64,000 bases of DNA, taken from contig JAJEKV010000034.1 in assembly GCA_021234155.1 (NCBI GenBank), positions 11,930,697 to 11,994,696 of the forward strand, given 5' to 3'. Below, in pieces: positions 9,991-22,505 of the stretch (position 1 is the stretch's first letter; the number at the start of each line of letters is the position of its first letter). The DNA comes from Isoetes taiwanensis. Lineage: Eukaryota > Streptophyta > Lycopodiopsida > Isoetales > Isoetaceae. Both the position numbers and the translations under genes were made by a program. Below the pieces are notes generated by a model. That model was not told where the DNA came from. It did no database searches and was given only the letters and a program-made list of their open reading frames with translations.

Positions 9991-12345
9991 ATGTACTTTC
10001 GGACGACCCTAGTTTTTACATACCCCTACCCGATTTTGTACTTGAGTTTGTGTTTGTGCACCCTACCCCCACGATAGAATAAATAAAATTTCAAAATGTT
10101 TTAATTGACATTTTCGTGATCTATTTCTCGTGATTTTTCGGGTTCTTACATGCATGCGACATTACAAGGGTAATTCTAAGGAGCATTTGCAATTTTGAAC
10201 ACGTATTTAGGAGGCCTTGCCCTAAATACGGGACAATACGTGGACAATACATGGTAATAACAATACATGCCCAATACATGAAATTCATGCTAAGAAGAAT
10301 AACTGAATTAATAGACTACACCCATAGGCCACCCATATAGATGAATGTTCTAAGACAATTATTGAATGTTCTAAACTATTATGTTATAAGACTATTATGG
10401 TCTATGTTAAGAAATAATGGTCTATCTAAAACTATTATGTTAAGACTATTATGGTCTATCTAAAATATTATGGTTGGCTCGACTTTTGAGGCATGCAACA
10501 TAATTCCCATAATTCCAACCATAATGGTTGATTCGACCCATCCTAGCAATTGTCCTATATATAGTCCCTTAGATTTTTTCCTTGGCCATTCGTCTTCGAC
10601 TCCAGTCCCGCTTCTAGTCCGCTTCCAGCTTTCTTCCTTCAAAATTCACGCCATTCCGTTGTCTTGCTTCTATTTCTCGATATGGTGAGGTTGAAATACA
10701 CGTTTTTAAGAAGCCCCGGGCTGAAGAGTCATCCTCTTCTAGCCATGGGGCATCTGAGATGACCCTGTGTTGCCAAGTTTTCTTGCTTGAGGTAGTGCGA
10801 TTAATGGAGCAAGGAGCTGCTTTGAGAGAAAGTCCGTAAGTGGGTTGATCGAGTTGGGTATGCTGATGAGCGCTTTCTTATGCTGACAATGGAGGCTGAT
10901 TGCATTTACCTCAAAGTGGACCTGAAAATGCCCCCCGCCGACACATCTAGCATAACACCGCTCTAAGTGAATGGAACTGCTATTAACTTAGATTTCGGCT
11001 CTTAACTCTTAGATTTCTCTTTGTCTGTGAATTTGGCTCTTAACTCTTAGATTTGCTCTTAACTCTTAGATTTCTGCTCTTACTTTTGTCTCGGCTGTAT
11101 ACTCTTAGATTTCTGCCTTTTCTTTTGTCTCGGCTGTATATCGGCTGCAAGGAACGTAAAGTTCAAGTTTTTGTCTTAAAAACTCAAAGGATTTTTGTAA
11201 ACAGATGCAAGCTCTGATGTAAACAGGTTTTTTTTGTAAAACTCCAGCTTTTATGAATATGTAATAGTGCTTTTTCATAATATATGAAGTCTATTGATCA
11301 GATTCGTGGAGTATGTACAATTTTTCAGTAAGAACAAGCCCTGATCTTATTCATAACATGCAGAGAAAATTTCAACCTGATCAAATCAAATATGCCACAA
11401 TTTTTAAAACCAAAATGCACTTTAAAAACAACATGCAGATACACAACACTTTAAAAATCAGAGCAGATACAAAAGATACATATTTCACATTAAACATAAG
11501 ATATATTTCACATTTCACATCAAAAGATACACATTAAACCGATACTTCCATTGAAAAGATAACAATTCAGAAATTAAAATCCCTATTCACAGCAGATACA
11601 ATGCCAATGCCTTTCATATGAAGAGTATATATGCCAAAAGCACTATTTTTAAACCTTGCATCCTTAAATCTAAACATGCCACAAGCCCAGGGGATTCACC
11701 TATATACAATATGGACATGCCATCTGCGTTACTGGGGTAGCAAGAAAACCCATAGTATACGGTCCAAAAGAACTAGAAAAATACCCATATCGAAAATCTA
11801 CAGGCTTAAAGTATTGCAAAATGTGATAAAAAACCACCCCTTTCCATACATTTTCGTACGAAAGCTCTCCAAAAATAACCCATTTCTTATAACTCAGATG
11901 GTTCATACGGGATTTCAAGGTGAACCCCCCTTGGCCACAAGTTTTGTTTGATATAAACTGCCCATAAACTGTATTTCACACCGCTATAACATATGATTTT
12001 TAAACCCGTGGAACAAGTTAGCAACCACCACCTTCAAACCAATCAGCTAAAAATTTTTTATGAGGCAAAAGTTAGCAATGAAATGAAGCCAATCACAAAA
12101 TAGAGATAAACAAAATAGCAATCAAGACAATAGAGACCTTTTTTCTGATCAGCCAAAAACTTATCAAATTGCAACCTATCATGATCATCAAGCTGGTATC
12201 TACCATTATCTGGGTTGTAAGTTAAAGATGCTAGTGCTATTACTGTAGTCTAATGAGATTGATTGACTATCCGATAGATCAAAACTGTATTCATCACGGC
12301 CTCCCCGCTTTGTCTTATGCTCATTATACCAAGCCAAATTAAGGT
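9991..12345. other. Non-coding stretch inside the LTR element
   Basis: I see no gene here. The stretch is AT-rich with short iterated phrases, such as repeated ctattatggtctatctaaaa near 10.37-10.47 kb and the motif array near 11.0 kb. Frames are short and unsupported. Confidence 0.5.
10986..11133. repeat. Short-motif array (cttaactcttagattt)
   Basis: About five imperfect copies of 'ggctcttaactcttagattt' or its parts follow one another. Two later copies carry 'ttttgtctcggctgtata'. It looks like a decayed minisatellite. Confidence 0.6.
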
Positions 12346-15300
12346 CTATGGAGTATGATGGTCCGCTAACCAAATCAACAGTTCCCTAGTTTCTTTCCAT
12401 CCTCTCCCAAGTTTTTTTGCGATACTTAGAACTCTTCCCAAATACCATGAAACTTGCTTCACGCCATTCTTATTTCTGTTTCTTAGCTCCTTCTTGCTCT
12501 TTGGAATCCACCTCAAAGAAGATTGCACAACCCACCCAATACCAAGGGAGGTTGCCGCATTTATGAACTTGTTCTCGAGGCTTATAAGAGACTGGCCGCT
12601 TGACCTTTGTCATCCGTCCCTTAGACACCATGGATTACCATTCGGGCCATTGACCAAAGTACCTTTGCACATAATCTTATTATCAAGCATTACATTTCTT
12701 TTCAATTTTTTTTTGGTGAATGGCGCTTCTATCTCGCCTAACATGGAGTCAAAGCCATGTCTTAGCTCTAATTCCGCCAGAACTCATTGGGCAAGTCATT
12801 ACATCGATCACTGGACTACCATCATTCTCTTGTTCTAAATTCACCTCATCTGACTCATCTCCAACCGTGGTTGTGTCTAGTTCCTTAAAGTAGTCTTTGT
12901 TGAAGAAATCTTCGTGTTTCCAAGGTTTGCTCCACCAAGTATCCTCTCCACTTTCCTCACAAGTGATTCCCACTCGTACACACATAATTCAGAGGCATGC
13001 TTGAGTCCCGCCTCCAATGCTTCCACAATCACCATCCGGTTTACAAGCAAGGGTGTAATCAGCCAAATCACACTTCAATTCATTGCCTTCCCCATCCAAC
13101 CTCTTCTCCAAGACTTGCCAAATGTTCTCCCGCTTGGTATGGGCCGCGGGGAATATCGCTTTTCCCGGACTGAAAACCGCCACTCTATTAAGAGCGCTTG
13201 CACTCTCAAGTACATCAGCACCGTAGGATCTTTTCGTTCCTTACCATTCCACCTATCTTTGAGAAGAAATTCGTGATGCATCTGACCCTCGTGGAATCCA
13301 ACGGACAGCAAGATCTCTACAATAATCTCTAAAAAACCTTATCCGATTTTATCCGATTCCATAAATCCATGTGAGGAGAGAGGAATATGTCAATGTAGAG
13401 TGAAACCACGTAGAGATAAGTTTGGGATCCCCAACGCACGATTGGATTACCGCGGTTCGGATCACGTGAGCCTACTCAAGCACATTTGAACTTTTCGAGA
13501 AGCAATCCTCAAGCAAGCCCGCCAATTCTCGCCTATCTTTTCTTTCCACATCACCTATTTGAAGACCATGCTCGCCTTTGAAAGATGTGGAAAACATGCC
13601 ACACATCATTTAGAGTGATTTAGATCTTCACCCAAGAATAGCCTCCCGAGATGCATTATCAAGTGGATTGATCAGTTTCTTCCCATTATGGATAAAATCT
13701 TGATCGTAGTCCATGTATGTCGCTGCCTTTGTTTAGGGCAAAGAAAAAAACCCATCCTTCCCATGGAATGCCAAACTTCCTTCCCGATTCTTTCAAGGAA
13801 GTGTATTCTTCCAAAGATACAAGCCCTCCCGACGACGGCATCTCCATCGATGAGTGTCCAATTAGTGGACCTAACACGCTTTTTAAGTGTAAATTCCAGA
13901 AATGCTCGATTTGATCCCATTGACATCTCACGGCCTTATGGTCAAAACCTATTGCATGTCAAATCAGATTGACAATAACGAGCTTGGGCAAACGCATGTA
14001 ATGGATTCACAATCATGACACGGGCATAATTTGCAACCACGTTCATCTCAAATGCATCAACAACATTTCTGTAGCCCTCTTCCCCACTCCCAACATGAAC
14101 TACAAAATCTGTAATACAAGCATGCTCCTCTTTCTTTTCACAAAAACCTACCAAACTATCGTCTCGAGCACACCATTGGACTGCCCTCTTGATTGCGGTC
14201 TCATCTATGATTGGAATATATCTTTGCCAAGTATGCAAAGGTTTCCTCATTTATTCCAGCCTTGTAGAAAAGTGTCTTACCAGTAGACCGCCTTGTTGTT
14301 GCCAAACTTGGACCTCCAAAGTTCATAGACAAGAAGTTGTGCATCCTCCTCCCTCCCCAAATTTTGATTGTTTCAAACAACTCTTTTGTTGTTTGCTTGT
14401 ACCGCTTCTTATGGCTGTGCCTTAAGATATTTCCAGGCAATGTCGCTTAAGAAATCCCACAATGTGCTTGCCTTCAAATTTACCTCGAGAATATGCCTCT
14501 TTAATGTCCCCGCAAAACTTATGCACATCACCACGCTTCATAGATTCACACAATGTGTCTCAAGAGATCTCACCTTAATCGACAATGCAAGTGTCCTTAT
14601 TCTCGCATAATCTCAATTCCCCTTCTCAAGATTCTATTCTCATTCCTTGTTTCCTTCGCATGTTTATGAACTCAAGTTTGTCAAATAGTCAACTCTTAAA
14701 TGAGAACTAGTGTTCCTCAAGCCTCGCCTTCTACTTTTCTCCTCACTTTGTCTATGAACTCTCATAATGGAAGTCTCTTTCCTTGGGGATGGCAGCAAGA
14801 AGAACATTGAAAGTTTGCAAACATAGCAGCTCCTCGTGACTCACTCTAGCACATTTGACATGCCTAAATGTTCCTTGGATATTAACTACCCGCCATCTAC
14901 CATGAACTCTCCATGCAAATCGCCTCACAAGACTCAATTCAGGCCAGCCTTAGACTCATCCAAGAATGGCCTCAAATCCCTTTATTTAGATGCATATCTA
15001 TATGTTAGTTGCCAAAACCCCAACATAGATATGCCGATGCAAGTTTCCTATGTATTTTTTTCCCAAGCAAATTGAGAATGGGAACAAGAACCAAAAAACA
15101 ATCACCTACTACATAACAATATAACAACTAACAAGCAAACAAGTAATTGTACATGTTCTCTTTACATACTTGATCTCTCGCTTGAATGGTTTGTCTCAGC
15201 CTCCTTAGAGTGGTCTCAAGCAAAGAAAGCAAAGGGCCCATAAATATCGTAATTTAAGAAAACAGATTTCAGCCCATTAGGAAAATAGATTTCAAGATAT

Positions 15301-16362
15301 AGAAATGGAATAATACCCCGATGTAAGAATGATAGCATGCTCTTTTTGTGAAGGATCCACAATATCCTTTCGAGGCCTTCCAACCTTGCTTTGTTCGTGC
15401 TCTTGGTTCCTCTTTGGCGGTTGATTTTTGCACATGTCTACTACTCTTTATATGCTCCCTCATGTTTTCAACCCACGCCTCTTGATGGAAAAAGGAGTAG
15501 AGACCTCCCGACAAAGCACACATAAAATGCAAATGTTCTCTTTCTTTGCATAGCTTCCAATGATCTCCTTATATAGCTCAAACAAACATTACACGGGTTT
15601 GTTCGATAAAAGGACCAACTTTTCAAGACATACATTCTTCAACGCTGCCCTATTTTCAGCCATAATATCACTTGCCAATGTTTCCTTTGAGACACTTTTT
15701 TGTCCCAACAAAAGCTTGTGTGTTTCTTTGCAAGTTCATTTTGTGTTCCTTTGATTCCATGTGGCGCGCTGGAAATTGTACATCATGTCATCTCCTCCTT
15801 TCCATATTTCATTTGGCATTCAAGGCACCAAATGTTAAACACTCCAATTCGCTGGCATCATAAGACATGAGATCAAACCGATCTTTTCTTGATGAATTTG
15901 CATTTTCATCTTGTACTTTCTAAAGGTGTGAATCCACCTACATGTATCAGCCCTAGTTGCAAAATTTGATTGCAACCTACCTTCAAACTCGACACTCCCC
16001 ACACTCAAACTTGCCTTCTCTTGATCGGCCGGGTCTGACCGCAACCTCAATGGCACATATTTTCTTTTTCTTCCAGCCTCATTAAGCACTAGACGCCTTT
16101 CTTCAAGGGTCGTGGGACATCTTCTTGAGTATCACCACATATCTTTGGAATAACAAATACCTCCTCATTTGTAACTTTGTACCTTCCTTTTGCCTTGTTG
16201 ACAAAGGAAGCTCCTTTCACCCAAAAAAATACAAACTGGTCCCTCCAAGCCATCAATCTCATCCAAGTTAATAGCTTTTCTTACATCGGGCATACGCTGC
16301 ATTTTGCTTGACTTTGACAAAACCAACCCTGAGCACTTCTCGTCCCCAAATTGCACATACAA
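12346..16362 (-). pseudogene. Antisense, decayed transposon-type protein of a widespread eukaryotic family
   Basis: Reading leftward from about 15.5 kb, broken frames line up in order. First is a CxxC...H zinc-finger-like start (CVLCREV..., then EHIKSSRHVQ, about 15.53-15.40 kb). Next is a GGRRMHNFLSMNFGGP block (about 14.34 kb). Then come ETFAYLAKIYS, DETAIKRAVQW, TDFVVHVGSGEEGYRNVVDAF and VVANYARVMIVNPLH (14.25-13.99 kb), then GPLIGHSS and GRKFGIPWEGWVF (13.86-13.75 kb), then VAVFSPGKAIFPAAH-KRENIW (about 13.18-13.10 kb). I recall this order of blocks (RRAHNF, DETAI, YARVIMVNPLH, HSSDGD, WEGWV, HNK..NIW) from a large uncharacterised protein repeated in many plant and animal genomes and behaving like a mobile element; I cannot give an official name. 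Stops and frameshifts are frequent, so no protein is made. The part upstream of 15.8 kb reads as protein but was not recognised. It lies antisense to the host LTR element, so it is probably nested. Confidence 0.6.
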
Positions 16363-16669
16363 TGATATTTGTTTCGAATGCCATTTGCTACAAGTAACAC
16401 AAAGAAAGAGTTAGGAACCCGTTAGGAATTAATAACTTACTTGAAAGACTTGAAATACCAAAAAATATAAGACATTTACCAGCATAAACTAGAAAAATCT
16501 ATGAAAAAATTGAGGTCTCTGGAGCTCCTCCTGCCAAAGCACCCGCCAAAGCAGGGTTTTTTCATGAATGCGAAAAATAGAGATGACCACTTAGCAATTC
16601 ACTCTCCATCAAATGAACACTAGATTACTAAGTGAGACCATGGAATAATTTAAGGGCTAAACTTAGCTA

Positions 16670-17240
16670 TTTGGCGATTTTTTAGCACATTTTCAAGAAA
16701 AATTGGCTAAAGTAAATAGAAAAAATTGGAAAAAAAATAATAATTTTAGCTTAACTTTTTTCGGGACTGCACCAACCTAGAGCTCTTTAGTCAAATGCTA
16801 GAAAGTAAGAGAGTGAAATTTTATATTGTTTAGCTAAACTATAGAAACTTTTAGAATAAATTTCGAGCTAGTTTAGCTAATATCATTATAGTTTATAACA
16901 AATATATGACTAGTAGTTTAGTTTCTAGCATTATGAATTAACTTGGGTCCTAGACTTTGCTAATTAGCATTATTTTAGAATGTTTTCATAAAGAAAATGA
17001 CTAAAATAAGTGGAAATAATTGAAAAAAAGTATAGTAATTTGACTTAATATTTTTAGTTGGCCACACCATAGAAATTTTTGGTATGATGTTTGGGTTAGT
17101 TTAGCTAAATGCTGGAAACTATGAGAGGGAAAATATATAGAGTTTAGCTAAACCACAGAAAGTCTTGGGATTAATGTCGAGCAAGTTTAGCTAAAGTCAT
17201 TTTGGCTAATAAGAAATATGCGATTAGTAATTTATTCCCT
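16670..17240. repeat. Diverged tandem duplication, about 300-bp unit
   Basis: Two copies of a 'tttagctaaac...agaaa...cgagc.agtttagctaa' segment occur about 300 bases apart (near 16.84 and 17.14 kb). Each is preceded by a similar 'aaaattg(g)aaaaaa...aattt' stretch and a 'cacc..cctagag/cacaccatag' stretch. The rest of 16.36-17.6 kb shows no gene. Confidence 0.6.
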
Positions 17241-17615
17241 GAGTGAGACAAGGTAGATCAAGAAGCTTTTAGTCCGGTTTCAGGCAGGAAGAATAAGTTA
17301 TTTCATTACCAAAGTCTAGATACAAATACAATAAAAATTAACACACCATCCACTTTGCCATCGAGATATCCTAACAATGGCAAGCAAATCAGCAAGAAGT
17401 TTGGATTCTAACCTGGTAAATTTGTTCTTTAAGGTTATCTTGATCCAGGAGTTTTTGACAAAATATTTCTTTCTTGGCCAAATCCAACCGACTTCAATTG
17501 TCCATTCCGTGGAGCCTCGATCTTCGTGAGCATTCGAGTTGGAGTAGGCCCTAACGCTGATCTACCTGGATCGGACCTTCCCGCCTAACTCCCCCTTCAC
17601 GACCACCCACGGGAA

Positions 17616-20050
17616 ATGGTGGTCGATCAGAGGAGGCAAAGAACCGTGATACCGGGACGCCGAGGGTTCAAAAACCCTACCCAACCACGCCTTATCACAA
17701 TGGGTTTCAATGGTGAAACCCCCGGTCGACAAGCTCCTAGGCTTAATTGCACAAGAACAGGGTGGACTTCATCGACATTCCTACCAAGAATTTCCAAGGG
17801 AAATAGCGAGCGACACTCCCACGGGAGACGATGTCGATATACAAGCTTATCAACAGATAAGGCAGATGTATCAACAACAGAAACCCATCATCCCGTAAGA
17901 GGAGTTCCAAAGCAGATACAAAGTAGATTGTATAAGCCGTGAAGGGGTCCAAGCTCTAGCCCCACCACCTGCTCTCGAGAGTTCGCGGAGGCACACGCCA
18001 ACATCAACTTGGAGAACGCTACCACAATGTGGAGGGACCACTTAAGACCTCGTGAGCAATAGACATCTATGGGGAAGCAACTAGCGTAAGAGGCAATGTG
18101 GTCCAACATCGGTAAAGGCTAGGCCGATACTATCTTCCAGCTCTTAGCCAAGGGCGATGATAGTATTCCACAAGGAGTTTAGCCCAAGAGGAGAAGAGCC
18201 CTGCTTAGCCCTCATAGCCCCTCTCGCTTTGGGCAAAGATGCCCGACTAGACTACGGATCGGACCATGTCATCCTTTTCAAGAGATCAGTAGCTTTTTTC
18301 ACCGGCCGACTTCGCCATGGGGGCCACCTGGGTGGATGCACATTTGTCAAGAGTGGCAAAGAACGGCACCCAAACTCCCAAAGACCCCTGATGGCTAGAG
18401 CACTTGAAGGAGGATCAGCCGCAAGGATCTTGCGTAACGCTTCAAGAAAGGGCTACATCTCAAGAACATCAAGAACTTCTTCAAGAACATGAAGGGCCAT
18501 CGATGATGGAAAAATTTGCTTTGTCCTCAATTAAATTGTATTGAATAATCTCTCTTTTAGATATTATCATGTATTTCATGAAATGTATTTCTATATACTA
18601 ATTAATGTCTTACCATGATCTTGACTTGTAAGTGGAATTTTCACATAATTTCTTTTGTACCTAACAACAATTCAATTGTAAGCAAGAATGATTAGTGTGT
18701 AACTTAAATAACAAGCATTGATGATTAATCCTTGCAGCAAGGAACACAGGCTCAGGTTCTCAAGGCCAAGGCCGACATCACCAGTGGGTACCTAGAAACC
18801 TATTCGGACGTGATCAAGATGACAACAACGAGGAAATGACGCCGGAAGCAATCAATGCAAGGCTGGCCCGTGATGAGGACTCGATGCATCACCGATCCAT
18901 CGGGCCACCCCATTGATGAATGCCCAAGAATATGCATATGCACCACCACCTCCCCACCGCTACCCTCAAAGAAGGCATCGAGGAAGGGCCACACCCTGAG
19001 GGGCAGGACAATCGTGGAAATGTCGAGATGTGAAGAGGAAAAGGAGAAACAAAAGGAGTCCAACACCACCTAGCTCCAGCTCATCGACACTTCGAGGACA
19101 ACCAAGACAGCTTCTAGCTCGAAAAGTGAGTCCGATACTTCAGGTGTAAGAGCCGTGGCAAGAAAGGCGATGACTATTAAAAGAAAGTTGACAGTGCTAT
19201 GAGCAATGTGTGGAAGACTAGGAAGTTGGGTCGGGCTCGTGAGAAGGACAGTCGTATGGAGGCGAAGCCCGGCTTGATGAAATGGAGGAGTTTGGCAACT
19301 CTTATGGCATGAAGGACAAGGATATAGGGAAGGTTGCTACAAAAGAAACTTGATAGGAGCAGCTAGAATCTCGGTGGAAAGGCTACGCGAAAGTCCAATA
19401 AGCTCAAAAGGAACAGCTTGCGCAGATTCAAGACCTTCAAAGAAGGCCTCGCAGACATTATGTGCCTAGGTCACATACTAGCAAAAGCAGATCCAAAGAA
19501 TTCTACGATTGAACCGTGGTACCTTTGTCAAGAGCAAAGTATACAGAGGAATTCATGCGACTCAGCTCCATGTTCCCTGAGTTTCGAAAGGCAAGCGGTT
19601 GAAACTTTACATTGAGGGATTGAACAAAGAATATCAAAAGGCTAGTCCCCGAGCAATCAACCCAAAAATCAAAGGGGCGTAAGCCGGCAGGATAAAGCCA
19701 TAAGTTTGGAAGAAGCTCCACCAACGCTGTGGGAGAGACACCGGCCTTCAAAGGAAAGTCACCGTGGCGGTTCAAGGGCGCAGTCGTGAGTAAGCAACCA
19801 AGAAACACGCGCATCGAGGCCACAAAGAAGGAAGAGCTCGAGTAAGAACTTTGGGGACCGTGAAGTCGCGATAATGCATCGGGGCAGCGTGCTAAAGCCG
19901 CATTCTAGACAGCCCGACGAAAAGAGAAGAGACAGGAATGTATTGAGAAGAAGCTATGTTTCGTGTGCTTCCAGCCTGTGGTAATCGAACACATGATTGC
20001 CCATTCGTCATGCGGGCAGCCTTTGGCGTAATCTTGGGGATTGGGATTCA
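17616..20050 (+). pseudogene. gag remnant of the Ty3/gypsy element
   Basis: This region precedes the protease in the right order and strand. The best capsid signature is near 19.54-19.65 kb: YTEEFMRLSSMFPEF, and a few codons on, in another frame, IEGLNKEYQKASPRAINPK. That is the usual retrotransposon-gag pattern of a short helix followed by F(I/L)xGL. Near 19.95 kb a Cys-rich piece (KKLCFVCFQP, then GNRTHDCPF) could be a damaged zinc knuckle. The frame changes every 100-300 bases, with many stops. Gag would form the virus-like particle and package the RNA. The beginning of gag is uncertain; 17.6-18.5 kb is coding-like but not diagnostic. Confidence 0.6.
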
Positions 20051-20099
20051 CCGACAAAAGCAGATGAAGACGACGACCAAAGATGAGGCCCGTGGACTT

Positions 20100-20515
20100 C
20101 ATAGATGGTGAGTGCCATATCCGTGCAAAATATTGAGTCGTGATATTGAAAATCACGATATCATTGCGGGCTGATGGAATCATAGATAGCAACCCATATG
20201 TAGTCCTCATAGACACAGTAGCTCTCACAACTTCGGCCTCCTAGGCTGGCTGCCCTAATGAAGAACAAGGTATTGAAGTCTAAGCCAAGGCCGCTTGTTA
20301 TGGCAAACCGGCACCATCTCGCACACTAAGGGGAGGAGAATCATATTCGACATAGACCTTAGTGGAAGTAAGGGCCGATGGGGGCGTAAGTCATGGAGAT
20401 TGGAAGGTATGACCTTATAGTAGGAATGGAGTTCTTAAAAAAATAAAGCCATGATCGACAAGGACCGCAATGAAGTTGCCATGACAAAGACCTGGACGGC
20501 ACCAAATTCATAGTG
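20100..20515 (+). pseudogene. Aspartic protease remnant of the Ty3/gypsy element
   Basis: Near 20.20 kb the translation gives SNPYVVLIDTVA, where the active-site triplet D-T-G has become D-T-V. Near 20.41 kb YDLIVGMEFLKK, followed after a frame change by AMIDKDRNEVA, is the typical C-terminal block of gypsy proteases. The enzyme would cut the Gag-Pol polyprotein. The substituted glycine and the in-frame stops mean this copy is inactive. Confidence 0.65.
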
Positions 20516-22140
20516 AAAGGTAAGAAGGCGCCTTCTTCTATGCAAAGGTATTTCTCAAGCAGCCTAAGGAAAAGTATAGAAAGAAATAAGGTGGATTATA
20601 TTTTGAGGTTAGAGGCAATTGAGCCCAACAAGGTGGATGGAAGCGACAAAAAGGGGAATCGGTTGCTCAAGCCAAGAGCAAGGCTCATCTCGTAATTTAA
20701 GGATGTATTCCCTGATGAAAACCGCTGCTACCACCTTATAGGGGTGTAGAATGTGAGATCACATTAGCTCCGCATGCAAAGCCTACCAAGAAGGCGCCGA
20801 TGATGAGATGAGCACCCCTGAGTTGATGGAGTTTCAAGAAGCGCCCCGTGAATTGCTTGAGCCGGGTTTTATTAGAGCAAGTGTGTCTCCTTTTGAGCAC
20901 CTATACTCTTCGTGAAAGAAGAAGAAAGATGGCAGCCTAAGAATGTATAGACTATCGCCAAACCAATGCTGCACGATTAAGAATAAGTATGCATTGCCAA
21001 GGGCAGATGATTTAATGGACCAGCTCCAAGGAGCAAAGGTATTCTCAAAAATTGATTTGAGGTCAGGGTACCATCAAATAAGAATAAAAGAAGAGGATAT
21101 CCATAAGACCGCCTTTAGAACGCGGTATGGTCACTTTGAGTTTACAGTAATGCCCTTTGGGTTGTCGAATGCTCCAGCAACTTTTATGCCTCATGAATGA
21201 TGTCTTCAGGGATTTCCTAGATGAGTTTGTCATTGTCTTCTTCGACGACATTCTAGTCTAAAGTCCATTGAAGATCATGGTCAAGATTTGAGAAGGGTGT
21301 TGAAAAGTTGAGGGTGCATTATGGAAAGAAGGATTTTTGAGAAAAGGGCCTTCTAAGAAGGCGATCACATTTTCTAGCATAAGTGTTGATAGAAAAGTCC
21401 AAATGAGTTTGTTTATGCACAGATAGATCTCATTGAGATCTTTCCAACCTTGAGTGGTTTGCATATCTTTTAGCCTCGTAGGATAGTAAAAATTGGTAAA
21501 AACCATATTTTTTGGTGTTTTGACAATCATAAGTGGTTAAAATGTGTGCAAAGCACCTAAGGTTGGAAAGATCTCAATGAGATCTATCTATTGCACTAAA
21601 CGAGAGCTCATTTGGACTTTTCTATCAATAGTTATGCTAGAAAATGTGATCCAGTGAGTTAGTTATAATAGCTTTTGCCGACCGACCCGTCGGAAAGATT
21701 GATTGGTAGTTCATTTATCTTCATTTGGCTTAGTTGGCATGTTTTGAAGGCCCTTTTTTAATCTCAAAAAAAACCCTAATGCTCCAAATGCCACTTTGCT
21801 ACCCAAAGAGTGGAGTACTTGGGCCATGTCATATCGGCGGAAGGAATCTCCACCGGATCAAAGCAGTAGTGGATTGGCCAGCTCCAAAGAATGTGGCGGA
21901 GGTAAGAAGCTTCCTAGGTCTGGCAGGTTATTACAGAAAGTTCGTGAAGGACTTTGCTAAGTGGGCGTCCCCTTTGACGGACCTCACTAAGAGTGCTAAG
22001 GTGAAAGATTGGAGAACACATTGGTTAGAAAATGTTCAAACTTCGTTTGAAAAGCTTAAGGAAGCCTTTAACAACAAAGACCAAAGGCTAGTTCCTCGCC
22101 AATCCGGACAAGGACAAGATAGTAGCAACAGATGCAAGTA
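20516..22140 (+). pseudogene. Reverse transcriptase remnant of the Ty3/gypsy element, split by an insertion
   Basis: The strongest block is 20943-21195: [66 protein letters not shown], all standard Ty3/gypsy RT motifs. The catalytic FFDD follows at about 21.24 kb with a stop directly after ILV, where a tyrosine is usual. After KLRVHYGKKDF the frame enters a MITE-like insertion (21334-21773). The protein resumes with [13 protein letters not shown], in another frame of the same region, and [39 protein letters not shown] up to 22.14 kb. RT copies element RNA into DNA. The stops, frame changes and insertion make it non-functional, but the motifs leave no doubt about identity. Confidence 0.92.
21334..21773. 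mobile_element. MITE-like foldback element inside the RT domain
   Basis: The left end TTTTTGAGAAAAGGGCCTTC is mirrored at the right end by a segment whose complement reads TTTTTGAGATTAAAAAAGGG and continues with CCTTC. Just inside lies a long inverted repeat: from GATCACATTTTCTAGCATAA at 21363 on the left to the mirror ending CTAGAAAATGTGATC at 21651. Its arms are about 85-90 bases and include GAAAAGTCCAAATGAG and AGATCTCATTGAGATCTTTC. It has no coding capacity. It separates two RT blocks that are contiguous in relatives, so it is an insertion. I could not fix a target duplication or superfamily. Confidence 0.75.
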
Positions 22141-22480
22141 AGATAGCTGGATGTGTGGAGTCCTTATGCAAGAAGGAAGGGTAGTGGCCTATGATTCCAA
22201 GAAGTTGAACGACACCCATCCGCTATCCAACCCATGATCGAACTTCTAGCTATTGTAAGAGCTCTTCAGATTTGGAGGCATTATTTGCTTGGGAGGAAAT
22301 TTCAGTTAGATAATCGATCACCGTGAGCCTCCAATACATCTTCACCCAACCGCCTCAATCTAAGGCAAAGGAGGTGGATGGAATTCTAGAAGAGTATGAT
22401 TTCGAGATTGCTTATAAGCCGTAAGTTGAATGTGGTTGCCGATGCTCTTTCTAGAAGACCCCTTGAAACGAGAATACATT
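22141..22480 (+). pseudogene. RNase H remnant of the Ty3/gypsy element
   Basis: Fragments in order are KEGRVVAYDSKKLNDTHPLS, ALQIWRHYLLGRKFQL and NVVADALSRRP at about 22.43-22.46 kb, the usual end of the gypsy RNase H domain. This domain removes the RNA template during reverse transcription. Frames change several times and there are stops. Confidence 0.8.
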
Positions 22481-22505
22481 GTAATGCTATATCAACTCTT
22501 CGAAA

